Positions 1 to 7,123 of a stretch of DNA of 10,443 bases are shown in pieces (the first letter of the stretch is position 1; every line of letters starts with the position of its first letter). The stretch is from the NCBI GenBank assembly GCA_002418685.1, contig DIEP01000059.1, positions 1 to 10,443 of the forward strand, written 5' to 3'. Below the pieces are notes generated by a model, which saw only the letters and a list, made by a program, of their open reading frames with translations, was not told the DNA's origin and searched no databases. Origin of the DNA: Ignavibacteria bacterium UBA5771. GTDB taxonomy: Bacteria > Bacteroidota > Ignavibacteria > Kapaibacteriales > UBA2268. The position numbers and the translations under genes are program-made.

Positions 1-57
1 TTGCAAATCCTTGGTAAAGATGGGCAGGTCAATCAAATGATCAGTGTTGTGAGATAG
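1..57 (+). CDS. 3' end of a truncated gene; possible type IX secretion C-terminal tail
   Basis: Frame 1 is open from the left edge to a TAG at 55-57 and encodes LQILGKDGQVNQMISVVR. The body of the gene lies outside the window, so its function cannot be read. The tail has a strand, a polar GKDG turn, a second hydrophobic strand and a terminal basic residue. That arrangement is the usual ending of type A sorting domains on type IX secreted proteins of Bacteroidota and relatives, but 18 residues cannot prove it. A strong inverted repeat begins 7 bases after the stop, which fits a real gene end. The reading is coding-like rather than certain; a chance open frame of this length is possible. Confidence 0.45.
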   Translation: MQILGKDGQVNQMISVVR

Positions 58-63
58 ATAATT

Positions 64-100
64 AGAACCTTCCGAAGGTTTAGAATCTTCGGAAGGTTCT
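64..100 (+). terminator. Perfect 14-bp inverted repeat; candidate terminator of the left-edge gene
   Basis: AGAACCTTCCGAAG at 64-77 is exactly complementary to CTTCGGAAGGTTCT at 87-100, with a 9-base loop. A T63-G101 wobble could extend the stem. It starts 7 bases after the TAG at 55-57, so it could terminate that gene's transcript or protect its 3' end. The sequence after the stem (GGTTCTTTAAC) has only a weak T tract, so a classical intrinsic terminator is not certain. The left arm also belongs to a second near-palindrome (AACCTTC, C, GAAGGTT at 66-80), so the element may be a dispersed palindromic repeat. Confidence 0.5.
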
Positions 101-194
101 GGTTCTTTAACAATCTAAAGTTGTGGGGGAATTGTCAGTAGCATTATATTTGTTATTCAAAGGCTATTGTCTGAAGTAATCTCATTAAACAAAT

Positions 195-226
195 AGATTG
201 CTTCGCAAGAGGACTTGTTCGCAATG
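195..226. repeat. Degenerate palindromic intergenic repeat (ATTGC...GCAAT)
   Basis: ATTGC at 197-201 and GCAAT at 221-225 form outer arms, with CAAG and CTTG as inner arms around a short AGGA loop. Mismatches lie between the inner and outer pairs. The flanks AGATTGCTTCG and TTCGCAATGA resemble the family of dispersed palindromes ending in CTCGCAATGA that is common in intergenic spaces of many AT-rich bacterial genomes. Only one copy is visible here, so membership is an inference. The rest of 101-285 shows no credible reading frame or RNA gene. Confidence 0.35.
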
Positions 227-285
227 ATTGTGTGTATCTTTAACTAAGAATATTAATTTAATCACTTATGAGACACTCCCCTTTT

Positions 286-1293
286 TTATTTAAATCCTAT
301 AACTAAACTTTTGCCAAAGTCTGTATTTATTTTATATAAATCATCGAACCAAGCTTCTCGCAAGGCAAACCATATATCGGTATCATTAAGCACATCACCA
401 CCCAATGTGTTCACAAGCATATTCAATGAGAGCAATATTGCATTTGCTGGACCTGTCCTATCATCGTTATACATTGTCTCGAAAACTGCAATGACTCCAC
501 CAAAATTCAGAGCGTCATAAGCCTTTTTTAATAAATCGAGAATTGTATAATATGGATATTCACTTAACACATCTGAAATAAATATAAAATCATAGCCATT
601 TCCAATATCATCTTTGAGGAAATCCCCACCATAAGTAATAATTCTATCATTAAAACCTGATCTATCAATAAATTTTTGTGTGATTGGAATTACTTGTGGT
701 AAATCATACGCTACAATATTAAGTTTGGGGTGAAGATTAGCAAATTCAATTGAATATATCCCCGAACCCGCTCCTAAATCAAGCATTTTATAACAATTTT
801 TTAGTGGAATTGATTGAACAATTTGATTTGAAAATTGTTTAGCATCATGATAGGTTGCAAGTATATATGATTCAAGCCATTTCTCATCTTTTTCCCATAG
901 GTTCTTATAATGTTTTGGTTTGCCTTCCTTAATAGCAAAGGTCAGTTCACTCCATGCGTCCCATAATGATGCTATATGCACTAAGTTCCCAAGATAGTTA
1001 GGGCTATCGTGACTGAGATAAAGTAGAGTATCCACTTTGTTATTATATAATTCTTCATTTTTTTCAAGAAAACCTATATTGACTAATGCATTTAATAAAC
1101 GAGCAAGCGCTTTTTCATTTACTTTAAGTTCACTTGCAATTTGCTGTATACTTTTACTTTCAGTTCCAATTTTTGAAAATATGTCAAGTTCAAGACTTGT
1201 AAATAAAATCCGACTTTTTTGGAAACTTTCAGCAATCGTTTTATAAAGCATTGGTTTCGGGTCAATAGCTAACTTTTGTTCAGAAGTTTTCAT
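286..1293 (-). CDS. SAM-dependent methyltransferase, O-methyltransferase family 2 fold
   Basis: The 335-residue product has the two-domain layout of plant-type and bacterial small-molecule O-methyltransferases. Residues 15-95 form an N-terminal winged-helix dimerisation domain (SLELDIFSKI, then an IQQIASELKVNEKALARLL helix-turn-helix pattern). The C-terminal Rossmann domain carries the SAM glycine motif LDLGAGSG (171-178), the acidic ribose-binding D197 (YDLPQ) and GGDF at 222-225. In active O-methyltransferases the catalytic histidine sits in a xxLHDWxD motif. Here the aligned stretch is DVLSEYPYY (241-249), with Ser244 in its place, while a downstream acidic residue (E272) is kept. The enzyme may therefore methylate carbon or nitrogen, or work without a general base; the substrate is unknown. 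The ATG at 1291-1293 has no Shine-Dalgarno sequence, only an A/T-rich leader. No neighbouring pathway genes indicate the substrate. The family call is firm; the reaction is open. Confidence 0.85.
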   Translation of the reverse strand: MKTSEQKLAIDPKPMLYKTIAESFQKSRILFTSLELDIFSKIGTESKSIQQIASELKVNEKALARLLNALVNIGFLEKNEELYNNKVDTLLYLSHDSPNYLGNLVHIASLWDAWSELTFAIKEGKPKHYKNLWEKDEKWLESYILATYHDAKQFSNQIVQSIPLKNCYKMLDLGAGSGIYSIEFANLHPKLNIVAYDLPQVIPITQKFIDRSGFNDRIITYGGDFLKDDIGNGYDFIFISDVLSEYPYYTILDLLKKAYDALNFGGVIAVFETMYNDDRTGPANAILLSLNMLVNTLGGDVLNDTDIWFALREAWFDDLYKINTDFGKSLVIGFK

Positions 1294-1313
1294 AATTGTA
1301 ATTTTTTTATTAC

Positions 1314-1345
1314 CAAATTAATAAAAAAATACGAAAAATTAACAA
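1314..1345 (-). promoter_or_regulatory. Possible Bacteroidota-type promoter for the methyltransferase
   Basis: On the minus strand TTG (1345-1343) is followed after 21 bases by TTAATTTG (1321-1314). This differs at one base from the TAnnTTTG -7 element known in Bacteroides, with a compatible distance to the -33 TTG. It would give a leader of roughly 15-20 bases before the ATG at 1293. The area is so AT-rich that a chance match is quite possible. Confidence 0.25.
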
Positions 1346-1475
1346 TATATTTAATAATTAATTTTGAAGTGCAGATTTTTGTATGATTAAATTTTCTAAT
1401 TCTTCGTTTGTCAGATAATAATGTGAATTGCAATAATGAGAAAATGGAAATATAGAATTCTTATGAAGGAATTAT

Positions 1476-1497
1476 GAAAAAATGATATATCATTTTC
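1476..1497 (-). terminator. AT-rich palindrome after folP, candidate intrinsic terminator
   Basis: AAAATGATATATCATTTT at 1479-1496 is a perfect 18-base palindrome. Read on the minus strand it lies 18 bases after the folP stop and runs directly into six T residues, the order expected for an intrinsic terminator. The RNA stem would be 7 A-U-rich pairs around a UAUA loop, so it would be weak. It would separate the yfhO-folP transcript from the methyltransferase 220 bp downstream. A dyad operator is the alternative. Confidence 0.4.
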
Positions 1498-1513
1498 TAT
1501 AATATTAGACCCT

Positions 1514-2326
1514 CTAATCGAGAAGAGAAATCTGATTCAAAACTTCATTTAAAATTCGAAGTTGATTTAAATATTTTGCGTTATGGACACGCACAATATC
1601 GATTTTGTTATGAATCAATAATGAATGGAACAGAGCAGTCGCGACGTCTCGCTCTTTTGGGTCATCAATCCCTAAAATCTTACCTATAAAACCTTTTCGA
1701 GATATGCCAAGCACGAGCGGAACATTGAGCTTCTGAAAATATTCCAAATTTCTCAATAATTCGAGATTATGCTGAAGAGTTTTACCAAAACCAATTCCAA
1801 CATCCGCCCAAATTTGTTGAACACCAATATGTTGAGCAAGTTCAATTCGTGAATTTAAATGGACGAACACTTCTCCAACCACATCTTGATAATGTGGATT
1901 CACCTGCATTGTTTGGGGTGTCCCTTGAATGTGCATAATAATTAGACCTGCATTAAATCGAGAGGCAAGTTCAGCAAGGCGTGCATCGTCTCCCAAACCC
2001 GAAATATCATTGATCATTGTAGCTCCTTCATCCAATGCAGCAAGTGCAACCACATATTTTGTTGTATCAATAGAAATTACGATTTCAGGAAAATTTTTAT
2101 GAATTTCTGAAATCACAGGAATTACTCTCCTTATTTCTTCATTAGCAGAAATTTGCTCGGAATTAGGACGAGTACTCTCTCCACCAACATCAATAATATC
2201 AGCACCATCTTTGACTAATTTTTCAACCTGACTTAATGCATCATTGAGATTATAAAAATCACCCCCGTCTGAAAAAGAATCAGGGGTGATATTGAGAATT
2301 CCCATTATTTTAAAAGAATGATTCAT
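1514..2326 (-). CDS. folP: Dihydropteroate synthase
   Basis: The enzyme joins 6-hydroxymethyl-7,8-dihydropterin pyrophosphate with p-aminobenzoate to make dihydropteroate in cytoplasmic folate synthesis. At 270 residues it is a normal length, with all landmarks of the TIM barrel in order: GILNITPDSFSDGG (9-22, strand and loop 1), GGESTRPNSE (48-57, loop 2), SIDTTK (85-90), INDISG (105-110), MHIQGTPQTMQ (131-141), DVGIGFGKT (175-183), GISRKGFIG (207-215, with the pterin-binding Lys211) and RVHNAK (246-251). Two motif positions vary: DV where DP is usual, and SRKG where SRKS is usual. The STRP loop is intact and no Sul-type resistance pattern is seen. The ATG overlaps the stop of the upstream YfhO-type gene (ATGA, 2323-2326), so translation is probably coupled. 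Many Bacteroidota place folP next to a diadenylate cyclase gene; that is not the case here. Confidence 0.97.
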   Translation of the reverse strand: MNHSFKIMGILNITPDSFSDGGDFYNLNDALSQVEKLVKDGADIIDVGGESTRPNSEQISANEEIRRVIPVISEIHKNFPEIVISIDTTKYVVALAALDEGATMINDISGLGDDARLAELASRFNAGLIIMHIQGTPQTMQVNPHYQDVVGEVFVHLNSRIELAQHIGVQQIWADVGIGFGKTLQHNLELLRNLEYFQKLNVPLVLGISRKGFIGKILGIDDPKERDVATALFHSLLIHNKIDIVRVHNAKYLNQLRILNEVLNQISLLD

Positions 2327-4830
2327 TTTCTTTTTTCTTTGTCAATTTTTCTTGAATTTCTAATTTCAAATATTACCGAAAATATCAGCAATAATGCAAG
2401 CACAATATTTGACGCTAAGCTCAAAGTTTTCCCCGTATTAAATTCTTTAGAGTAGAATTTAAGTTCCAGATTATGCGTTCCTTTTGGTACAATCACTCCT
2501 CGCATAAAATAATTGGTTTGATAAATTGTGATTTCTTTTCCATCAAGATATGCTTTCCAATCAGGGTAATAAACTTCACTGATAACAAGAAAGCAATTGC
2601 CACTGGAATTCACTTTGAGGGTAATATCTTCATTTGTGTATTTCACGATGCTTGCAGAATCATTTGCAGCAGGGACATCAATATTTTCATTTAGATTGTT
2701 CATTAAATATGCCTTTTTTCGTGCATTAAAATCTTGATTTTTCAGGTGCATAAGAATATCTTTATTCTTAGCAACTTCAAGAGTATCAATAAAGAAGGCA
2801 TAAGGGAAATAGCTTGGATTATATATTACTTGCGTCCCTGTTCTTTCAGATTTATAAATTGGAGGAACACCCATATCCTGATTTGCTAAAATATATTTGA
2901 CATTCATCAAATTCCACATAAACGGACTTGTCAAATTATTTGTGGAGCCATTTGCAGTGGCATCGAGAACATCTTGATAGACTCTCAATTTCGCAGCGTG
3001 ATAGCCATTAACATTATGCATCAAATAATGCACAGAAATATTAGGTGAAGCCGACGCAAAATCAGCAATTCGATAAATTCCTTTATCTTGTTTGATAAAT
3101 GAAAACACATCATCATCGGGAAAAGCTGCTTGCTCAAGAGGTTGCTCGGCAATTTCCATCGGACGCCTATCCACACGCCATAAATCAAAAACAATCAGTA
3201 TCAGCAAAGCAAAAAGGAATGTGTTCAAATTCAATTTATTGGAAATCAGCATATAAATCATCAGCGAAGCGATAATTGCTAAGAACGAATTGATAAACCA
3301 ATCAGAAAGCATTGCATTCCAGATAAAATCATAGAAATCTTGTGGTAATCGCAAACTTTGGCTGGCTCTCATTGCATCAAAATATGCTTCTTTGAAAATC
3401 CCTGATATAATAAGTCCAATTAAAAGAAATGCAAATGAAAAGATTATCAAATATAGACTTGTTTTCCGTCCTTCGGGTTGATTCTCTTTATACATCTGGA
3501 TTATTGCAGAAATCCCGAAACCTGCAAGCACGGGCACTGCAAAATTCATCAGCGCAAGCACCATACTTGGAGCTCGGAATTTATTGAAAAATGGAACATA
3601 ATAATAAAATAAATCATACAGGATAGGCAAATTCCTCCCGAATGACAAAATCCACGCGAAAAGACTCAGAAACACCAGAAATTGTACAAATACATCTTTC
3701 CGACATTTCCAAGCACCAACAATTGCAAGCATCAACACGATTATCCCCATATATGGAGCCGCATCCTCAAAAGGTTTCTGTCCCCAATATGTTGGAATTT
3801 TCACTTTCCTATTGCCAGTGAGAGGTCCTTCATAATTCATTTTGCCAAATCCGAAATAATTCGGAACAAAGAAGGTGATTGTCTCCTCAGGAGAAAACGA
3901 CCACATCGTTGCGTAATCATAATCGTTCCCACCCGACCGCGTTTGCTTTTGCCCCACATCTTGAAGCAATGGAGCGCTACCACGAACCGAATAAGGCGTA
4001 TATTCCCATAAGCTCATATATCTATCAGCAGAAAGTATAAATGCAAAAGCTGTCGCAACAACAAGTGCAGCAGCAGGAACAAGTGCCTTCAATGGCTTAT
4101 TTTTCATAATTGCACGGGAAACTAATTCATAAATCAAATAAAGAGCAAACGCTACACCTGCATAAAAAATCATTTGCACGTGCGTGGCTTCAAACATGAT
4201 ATGAATAGCAACGATTAGCAAGGCAGACCAAAGCAGTGAAAATTTCTGAATCAACTTTTCCATAAATAAAAATACCCAAGGTATCATCGAGAAGGCAACG
4301 GGTTTAGAATTATGCCCAATCATAATCCATATTATTATACCTGTGGAAAGCACGGCTGCAACAGCAGTTATAAAAGAAACCAAATGAGATTGCTTTTTCG
4401 ATCTCATTAAAAAGAAAACGCCAATTGCATAAATCACGAAGTGCATTGCCACTCGTGCATCATCCGAACCGAAAACCGTTCTGAATTCAGCGATAACTCC
4501 AAAATAGAATCTGCTGATAAAGTCCCAAACTCTTTCGCCCGTCACGGTAAATGATGCGAAACTTGGCATACCACCGAAAATATAGGGCATCCATTGGGGG
4601 AAGTTCCCGGTTTTTTTGGCTATTTCAAGGTAATTTTGAAATGCTAATGAAGCGATATTGTCTGATGCATTGAATCCATTACCAAAAATGCCTGGTGATA
4701 AGAAAATAAAAACAAGCAAAAATAATAAAACCACATAGAACCATGCTTTCTGGAAAATTGGAGGAAGCGGTTTTTCGGGTTTCCTTTTTGTAGGAATATT
4801 TTTTTTAGGTAAATTTTGAGTTTTTCCCAT
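2323..4830 (-). CDS. YfhO-family multi-pass membrane protein (GT-C-like)
   Basis: The product is a large integral membrane protein of the YfhO family, whose members resemble GT-C glycosyltransferases that use lipid-linked sugars. Numbered from the ATG at 4830 (835 residues), it has a basic, proline-rich cytoplasmic head (1-29), a first membrane helix at 30-47, and an outer loop with D57 (NASDN) followed by QWMPYIFGGMP (79-89), the usual family pattern around a W-x-P-x-x-x-G-G-x-P core. About a dozen further helices follow to residue 550, including FRAPSMVLALMN...LAGFG (418-439). A beta-rich outer domain holds YYPDWKAYLDGKE (754-766), and a last helix (803-823) and basic tail close the protein. 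A TTG at 4863, directly after a TGA, would add 11 residues; I prefer the ATG. It probably decorates envelope polymers or lipids, but the substrate is unknown. Its stop overlaps the folP start by 4 bases. Confidence 0.88.
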   Translation of the reverse strand: MGKTQNLPKKNIPTKRKPEKPLPPIFQKAWFYVVLLFLLVFIFLSPGIFGNGFNASDNIASLAFQNYLEIAKKTGNFPQWMPYIFGGMPSFASFTVTGERVWDFISRFYFGVIAEFRTVFGSDDARVAMHFVIYAIGVFFLMRSKKQSHLVSFITAVAAVLSTGIIIWIMIGHNSKPVAFSMIPWVFLFMEKLIQKFSLLWSALLIVAIHIMFEATHVQMIFYAGVAFALYLIYELVSRAIMKNKPLKALVPAAALVVATAFAFILSADRYMSLWEYTPYSVRGSAPLLQDVGQKQTRSGGNDYDYATMWSFSPEETITFFVPNYFGFGKMNYEGPLTGNRKVKIPTYWGQKPFEDAAPYMGIIVLMLAIVGAWKCRKDVFVQFLVFLSLFAWILSFGRNLPILYDLFYYYVPFFNKFRAPSMVLALMNFAVPVLAGFGISAIIQMYKENQPEGRKTSLYLIIFSFAFLLIGLIISGIFKEAYFDAMRASQSLRLPQDFYDFIWNAMLSDWFINSFLAIIASLMIYMLISNKLNLNTFLFALLILIVFDLWRVDRRPMEIAEQPLEQAAFPDDDVFSFIKQDKGIYRIADFASASPNISVHYLMHNVNGYHAAKLRVYQDVLDATANGSTNNLTSPFMWNLMNVKYILANQDMGVPPIYKSERTGTQVIYNPSYFPYAFFIDTLEVAKNKDILMHLKNQDFNARKKAYLMNNLNENIDVPAANDSASIVKYTNEDITLKVNSSGNCFLVISEVYYPDWKAYLDGKEITIYQTNYFMRGVIVPKGTHNLELKFYSKEFNTGKTLSLASNIVLALLLIFSVIFEIRNSRKIDKEKRK

Positions 4831-4961
4831 ATCAATTTCTGTAAATTTTTCAAAATTAATCAATCAAAATAAATAACAATTAATTAATAGATAAATTCAA
4901 TTGATTTTTTGAAAAAATAATTTTCTTTTAATTAAATCGTTAATTTCATAAAGTAAATCTT

Positions 4962-4969
4962 TATTTTTG
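4962..4969 (+). promoter_or_regulatory. TAnnTTTG-like -7 box before rsfS
   Basis: TATTTTTG at 4962-4969 matches the TAnnTTTG -7 element described for Bacteroidota and lies about 30 bases before the TTG start of rsfS. No TTG is found at the expected -33 distance (about 4938-4943 reads CGTTAA), so support is partial. Low-complexity sequence makes chance matches likely. Confidence 0.2.
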
Positions 4970-4990
4970 ATTATTTGATTATTAATAAAT

Positions 4991-4994
4991 AGGA
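4991..4994 (+). promoter_or_regulatory. AGGA ribosome-binding site before the TTG start of rsfS
   Basis: AGGA lies four bases before the TTG at 4999-5001. It overlaps an in-frame TAG (4990-4992) that closes the frame upstream. The next in-frame Met is at residue 83, so the TTG is the only start that keeps the N-terminal half of the RsfS domain. The spacing is short, but it is the only purine-rich site available. Confidence 0.35.
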
Positions 4995-4998
4995 TAAA

Positions 4999-5427
4999 TT
5001 GGCAAAAATAACTAAACCCCACAATTCTCGTCAGCTTGCAGTTCAAATTGCACACCTTGCAAGTGGTAAATTAGCAGAAAATATTCTGATCCTTGATTTA
5101 AGAAAAATCGATTCGGCACCTTCGGATTTCTTTGTGATTTGCACAGCACTTTCTACATCTCAAAGCAAAGCTATATTCGAGGAAATTTATGTCACATTGA
5201 AAAATAAGGACATTGATACTCCGAAAACAGAAGGAACTGACTCAATGGATTGGATTCTCTTAGATTATTTCGATGTAGTGGTTCATATTATGTCGGTTGA
5301 AGCAAGAAATTACTTCAAACTTGAAAGAATTTGGTCAGATGCTAAATTTTTAACAATAGAAAACGATGAAATTGTCGATTTTGACAAGAATATTCTTAAA
5401 GAAATATATTTAGTTCCAACTGTATAG
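4999..5427 (+). CDS. rsfS: Ribosomal silencing factor RsfS (Iojap family)
   Basis: RsfS binds ribosomal protein uL14 on the large subunit and blocks joining of the subunits, lowering translation when nutrients are short. The 142-residue product follows the family pattern throughout: LAENILILDLRK (25-36), the SDFFVICTA segment (42-50, usually DYFVIxTG), SKAIFEEI (56-63), TEG (77-79), W85 and LLDYFDVVVHIM (87-98, where the usual LLDYGDVVVH has Gly replaced by Phe91), then YFKLERIWSDA (105-115). About 27 residues follow the core domain, a modest extra tail. The start is TTG. Partners such as nadD, often next to this gene in other bacteria, are absent. It is followed 21 bases later by argS on the same strand, probably in one transcript. 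The identity is secure. Confidence 0.93.
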   Translation: MAKITKPHNSRQLAVQIAHLASGKLAENILILDLRKIDSAPSDFFVICTALSTSQSKAIFEEIYVTLKNKDIDTPKTEGTDSMDWILLDYFDVVVHIMSVEARNYFKLERIWSDAKFLTIENDEIVDFDKNILKEIYLVPTV

Positions 5428-5448
5428 CACTCATAAAATATAGTTACT

Positions 5449-7089
5449 ATGTTTAAAAATTATATCCTCGATATATTGCAGAAATCTTTGTCTAAAATTG
5501 GAATTGAGCAAAGAGAAATTATAATAGAATACCCCAAAAATTCTGATTTCGGTGATATTTCCACAAATATAGCGATGCAGCTTGCTCGTGAATTAAAGAA
5601 GTCTCCTCGAGCAATTGCTCAAGAAATCATCGATAATCTTGAATATGATGCAAATTTCATCACCGCTGTTAATATTGCAGGTGCAGGTTTTATTAATTTT
5701 AAATTGGGTAAAAGCTACTTTCATTTCATTTGTGAAAATATTGCTGGATTTGGTGAAAATTTTGGCTCTTCAGATTTCGGGATTGGGAAGAAAGCACAAA
5801 TCGAATATGTCAGCGCCAATCCAACAGGTCTATTGCATCTTGGGCATGGAAGAAATGCAGTAATTGGCGATACCCTGGCGAATATTTATAAAAAATTAGG
5901 ATTCACAACAGATCGAGAATACTATTTCAATAATGCGGGCAATCAAATGCGGAACCTTGCTCGCTCTATTTTTGCCCGATACCATCAATTGCTCGGTGAA
6001 AGCGATTATCCTTTTCCCGAAGATGGCTATCACGGAGACTATATTATTGAAATTGCTCAGGAATTGATAGATCTTTACGGTAATAAATTTGCTGAAGATA
6101 ATACTGAGAATCTTGCCTTTTTCCAAAAATATGGCGAAGAGTGGAATTTTAAGAGAATCAAATCCACATTGGAACGCCTCAATGTTTTTCAAGATACTTA
6201 TTATAATGAAAACACTTTGTATGAATCAGGTAAAATTGAGCAATTGCTAAATGAATTGAAAGAAAACAATCTCGTTTATGAATTGGATAATGCTCTATGG
6301 TTGAAACTTTCGCAAATGGGGATGGAAGAGGACCGCGTTGCAGTAAAATCCAGTGGCGAGCCAACTTATCGCTTGCCCGATATTGCTTATCATATTGAAA
6401 AATTCAAGCGTGGTTATGATGAAATGGTTGATATATTCGGTTCAGACCATATCGCGACTTATCCTGATGTTCTTGCCGTGCTCAAGGCTCTTGGCTACGA
6501 TGTAAATAAAGTCAAAGTCGTAATTTATCAATTCATTACTTTGGTTGAGAATGGTGAGCAAGTCAAAATGTCCAAGCGATCAGGGAAAAGCTATACCCTT
6601 GATGAGTTAATTGATGAGGTTGGAAGCGATGTCGTTCGATATTTCTTTTTGATGAGAGGAGTCAATACTCATTTGGAATTCGATTTAGGGCTTGCAAAAG
6701 AACAAAGTGAGAAAAACCCTGTTTTCTATTTGCAATATGCCCACGCTCGTATTTGCTCAATATTTCAAAAAGCCAAGGAAGAAGGGATTTATCTTTCACA
6801 AAATCATTATATTACGGAACTTTCGGAGCAAATAGAATTCGATTTAATTAAGAAAATCGCAGATTTCCCTGAAATTATTTTTGAATCTTATAAAACCCTC
6901 GAGCCGCACATAATTTGCGATTATTTATATGATTTGGCGGGGATTTTCCATCAATTTTATCATAATTGCAGGATACTGCAAGAAAGCGATCCATTGCGTC
7001 AAGCTCGACTTCATTTAGCGAATACTACTCGCATTACACTTAAAAATGGTTTGCAAATTCTCGGCATTTCAGCTCCTGAAAAAATGTAA
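5449..7089 (+). CDS. argS: Arginine--tRNA ligase
   Basis: ArgRS is a class I cytoplasmic synthetase that charges tRNA-Arg using ATP, with tRNA present during arginine activation. The 546 residues include the family-specific N-terminal domain (about 1-85, with NSDFGDISTNIAMQLA at 31-46), which recognises the tRNA D-loop. The Rossmann catalytic domain has VSANPTGLLHLGHGRN (121-136; HLGHG is the HIGH motif), and a KMSKS loop reads KMSKRSG (373-379). The DALR helical anticodon-binding domain runs from about 427 (YLQYAHARICSIF) to the C-terminus, ending with the typical NGLQILGISAPEKM. Many ArgRS enzymes lack a clear KMSKS; this one keeps KMSK. The ATG at 5449 has no Shine-Dalgarno sequence, and the 21-base gap to rsfS suggests cotranscription. 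Length and motifs show an intact gene. Confidence 0.97.
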   Translation: MFKNYILDILQKSLSKIGIEQREIIIEYPKNSDFGDISTNIAMQLARELKKSPRAIAQEIIDNLEYDANFITAVNIAGAGFINFKLGKSYFHFICENIAGFGENFGSSDFGIGKKAQIEYVSANPTGLLHLGHGRNAVIGDTLANIYKKLGFTTDREYYFNNAGNQMRNLARSIFARYHQLLGESDYPFPEDGYHGDYIIEIAQELIDLYGNKFAEDNTENLAFFQKYGEEWNFKRIKSTLERLNVFQDTYYNENTLYESGKIEQLLNELKENNLVYELDNALWLKLSQMGMEEDRVAVKSSGEPTYRLPDIAYHIEKFKRGYDEMVDIFGSDHIATYPDVLAVLKALGYDVNKVKVVIYQFITLVENGEQVKMSKRSGKSYTLDELIDEVGSDVVRYFFLMRGVNTHLEFDLGLAKEQSEKNPVFYLQYAHARICSIFQKAKEEGIYLSQNHYITELSEQIEFDLIKKIADFPEIIFESYKTLEPHIICDYLYDLAGIFHQFYHNCRILQESDPLRQARLHLANTTRITLKNGLQILGISAPEKM

Positions 7090-7090
7090 G

Positions 7091-7123
7091 AGAATTATCA
7101 AAATTTTATAATTTCTATTTTTT
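7091..7123 (+). terminator. Weak hairpin plus T6 after argS
   Basis: AGAATTAT (7091-7098) pairs with ATAATTTCT (7108-7116) with one bulged base, and an A plus six T residues (7118-7123) follow. The stem starts two bases after the argS stop and the T run enters the fmt stop codon, which is on the opposite strand. It fits a terminator for rsfS-argS in the 32-base convergent gap, but the stem is almost all A-T. Confidence 0.35.

Larger units (their letters stand above)
4831..4998. promoter_or_regulatory. Divergent promoter region between the YfhO-type gene and rsfS
   Basis: This 168-base spacer separates genes transcribed away from each other, so it must hold the start signals for both pairs. 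It is almost entirely A and T, with several TTAATTAA-like stretches (for example 4880-4888 and 4927-4936). I see no clear operator dyad, riboswitch or small gene in it. Confidence 0.6.

Noticed and set aside
101..285. Small gene or RNA in the gap after the first inverted repeat
   Set aside because: Frames are short and broken by stops, and apart from the degenerate palindrome at 195-226 no structured RNA pattern is visible.
286..1293. BchU (bacteriochlorophyll C-20 methyltransferase) or CrtF
   Set aside because: Same fold and a similar missing histidine, but no pigment biosynthesis genes nearby and no specific motif that I can point to.
1514..2326. Sul-type sulfonamide-resistant dihydropteroate synthase
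   Set aside because: The STRP loop (residues 51-54) and the surrounding p-aminobenzoate pocket sequence are of the ordinary chromosomal type, without the Sul-specific change.
3682..4011. Open frame of 109 codons on the plus strand inside the YfhO-type gene
   Set aside because: Antisense shadow of a well-supported coding region; the sequence is low-quality as protein, with no domain pattern.
5896..6192. Open frame of 98 codons on the minus strand inside argS
   Set aside because: Entirely antisense to conserved ArgRS sequence; no independent evidence.
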